From an uncultured Oscillospiraceae bacterium (GTDB lineage Bacteria > Bacillota > Clostridia > Oscillospirales > Oscillospiraceae), in contig CAAFLG010000062.1 in assembly GCA_900763705.1 (NCBI GenBank), positions 1 to 58,591 on the forward strand: DNA of 58,591 nucleotides. The letters run 5' to 3'. Made by a program: the position numbers and the translations under genes. The notes beneath the pieces are model-generated. The model saw only the letters and a program-made list of their open reading frames with translations. It had not been told where the DNA came from and made no database searches. Below, piece after piece: positions 58,409 to 58,591 of this stretch. Each line of letters starts with the position of its first letter. The first letter of the stretch is position 1.

Positions 58409-58591
58409 TTAGATCATCTGCTGGAACGCCGGTCTTTGGAAGGTTCCTCCCGAAAAACCGTCATCCACATAGAAGCAGGGGCTGGGGAAATGGTGATCTT
58501 CCGCGAACTTCTGTAAAATGGCTTTTTGATTCTGGATTGAGTTCGAATCGCCCTCTATCCCATCGTCCTGGCTGAGACGGCAGTAAAGAGC
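58409..58591 (-). pseudogene. Serine recombinase N-terminal part (partial, cut by window edge)
   Basis: Open in frame with the downstream fragment: ALYCRLSQDDGIEGDSNSIQ and further to GGTFQRPAFQQMI, then TAA. The Ser in YCRLSQDD is the catalytic nucleophile. The 5' end lies outside the window. Confidence 0.85.

Noticed and set aside
1..58591. CRISPR arrays, rRNA operons, prophage structural genes, replication origin
   Set aside because: No repeat-spacer pattern, rRNA sequence, phage genes or DnaA-box cluster was seen in the window.

Overview
The window reads as chromosomal DNA of a GC-rich, Gram-positive, spore-former-type Firmicute, most likely a member of the Oscillospiraceae/Ruminococcaceae (clostridial cluster IV). 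The reasons are strong AGGAGG-type ribosome binding sites, GTG/TTG starts, sporulation genes (spoIID, spo0A, spoIVB, a PASTA-type PBP in the dcw cluster), a K+-dependent membrane pyrophosphatase, the yloU-yloV pair, ECF and YitT membrane proteins and a two-gene SUF system. The species assignment is inference; no rRNA gene is present.

Layout, left to right. 1-760: a tRNA-Pro gene with its own promoter and terminator, and a truncated tRNA-Pro relic between promoter and gene. 756-5235 (minus): acetamidase/formamidase, an aromatic-type amino acid permease, and a LytS-like kinase with a SARP-type response regulator. 5491-8810 (minus): membrane pyrophosphatase behind a structured leader, and an unknown membrane protein. 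8991-14918 (plus): SpoIID, a degenerate deacetylase-like exported protein, then an OmpR/HAMP-kinase/HtrA stress module. 14980-16978 (minus): a frameshifted spo0A and spoIVB. 17215-31284 (minus, with one plus-strand nuclease-fold gene inserted): a dcw cell-wall/division cluster, mraZ-rsmH-ftsL-pbp-murE-mraY-ftsW-murG then murA-ftsQ and ftsZ, lacking murF, murD and ftsA. 31696-33243 (minus): rsmD-coaD-coiled-coil protein. 33457-43805: mixed housekeeping genes (yloU/yloV, ferritin-like protein, minimal sufCB, DUF436, ECF S-component, glpK with a divergent lipase-like gene, UDG). 43880-46961 (plus): an ABC importer for a probable aromatic amino acid, preceded by a short tyrosine-rich reading frame and a terminator. 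47036-56841: LUD protein, YitT, an orphan type II topoisomerase A subunit, an ATC hydrolase/GPH symporter/M20 peptidase operon and lipoproteins. 56951-58591: a large serine recombinase broken by a nonsense codon, probably the edge of a mobile element extending past the window.

The most interesting signals are: (1) the 32-codon leader peptide with seven Tyr codons in ten positions upstream of the ABC importer, with mutually compatible hairpins, which looks like classical ribosome-stalling attenuation rather than a T-box; (2) a 7-bp tandem duplication that frameshifts spo0A inside its DNA-binding domain; (3) a murE whose best start position carries ACG; (4) a BIME-like pair of inverted hairpins exactly where murD normally lies; and (5) the structured leader of the pyrophosphatase gene. 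All functional statements are from reading motifs by eye; no search or folding program was run.
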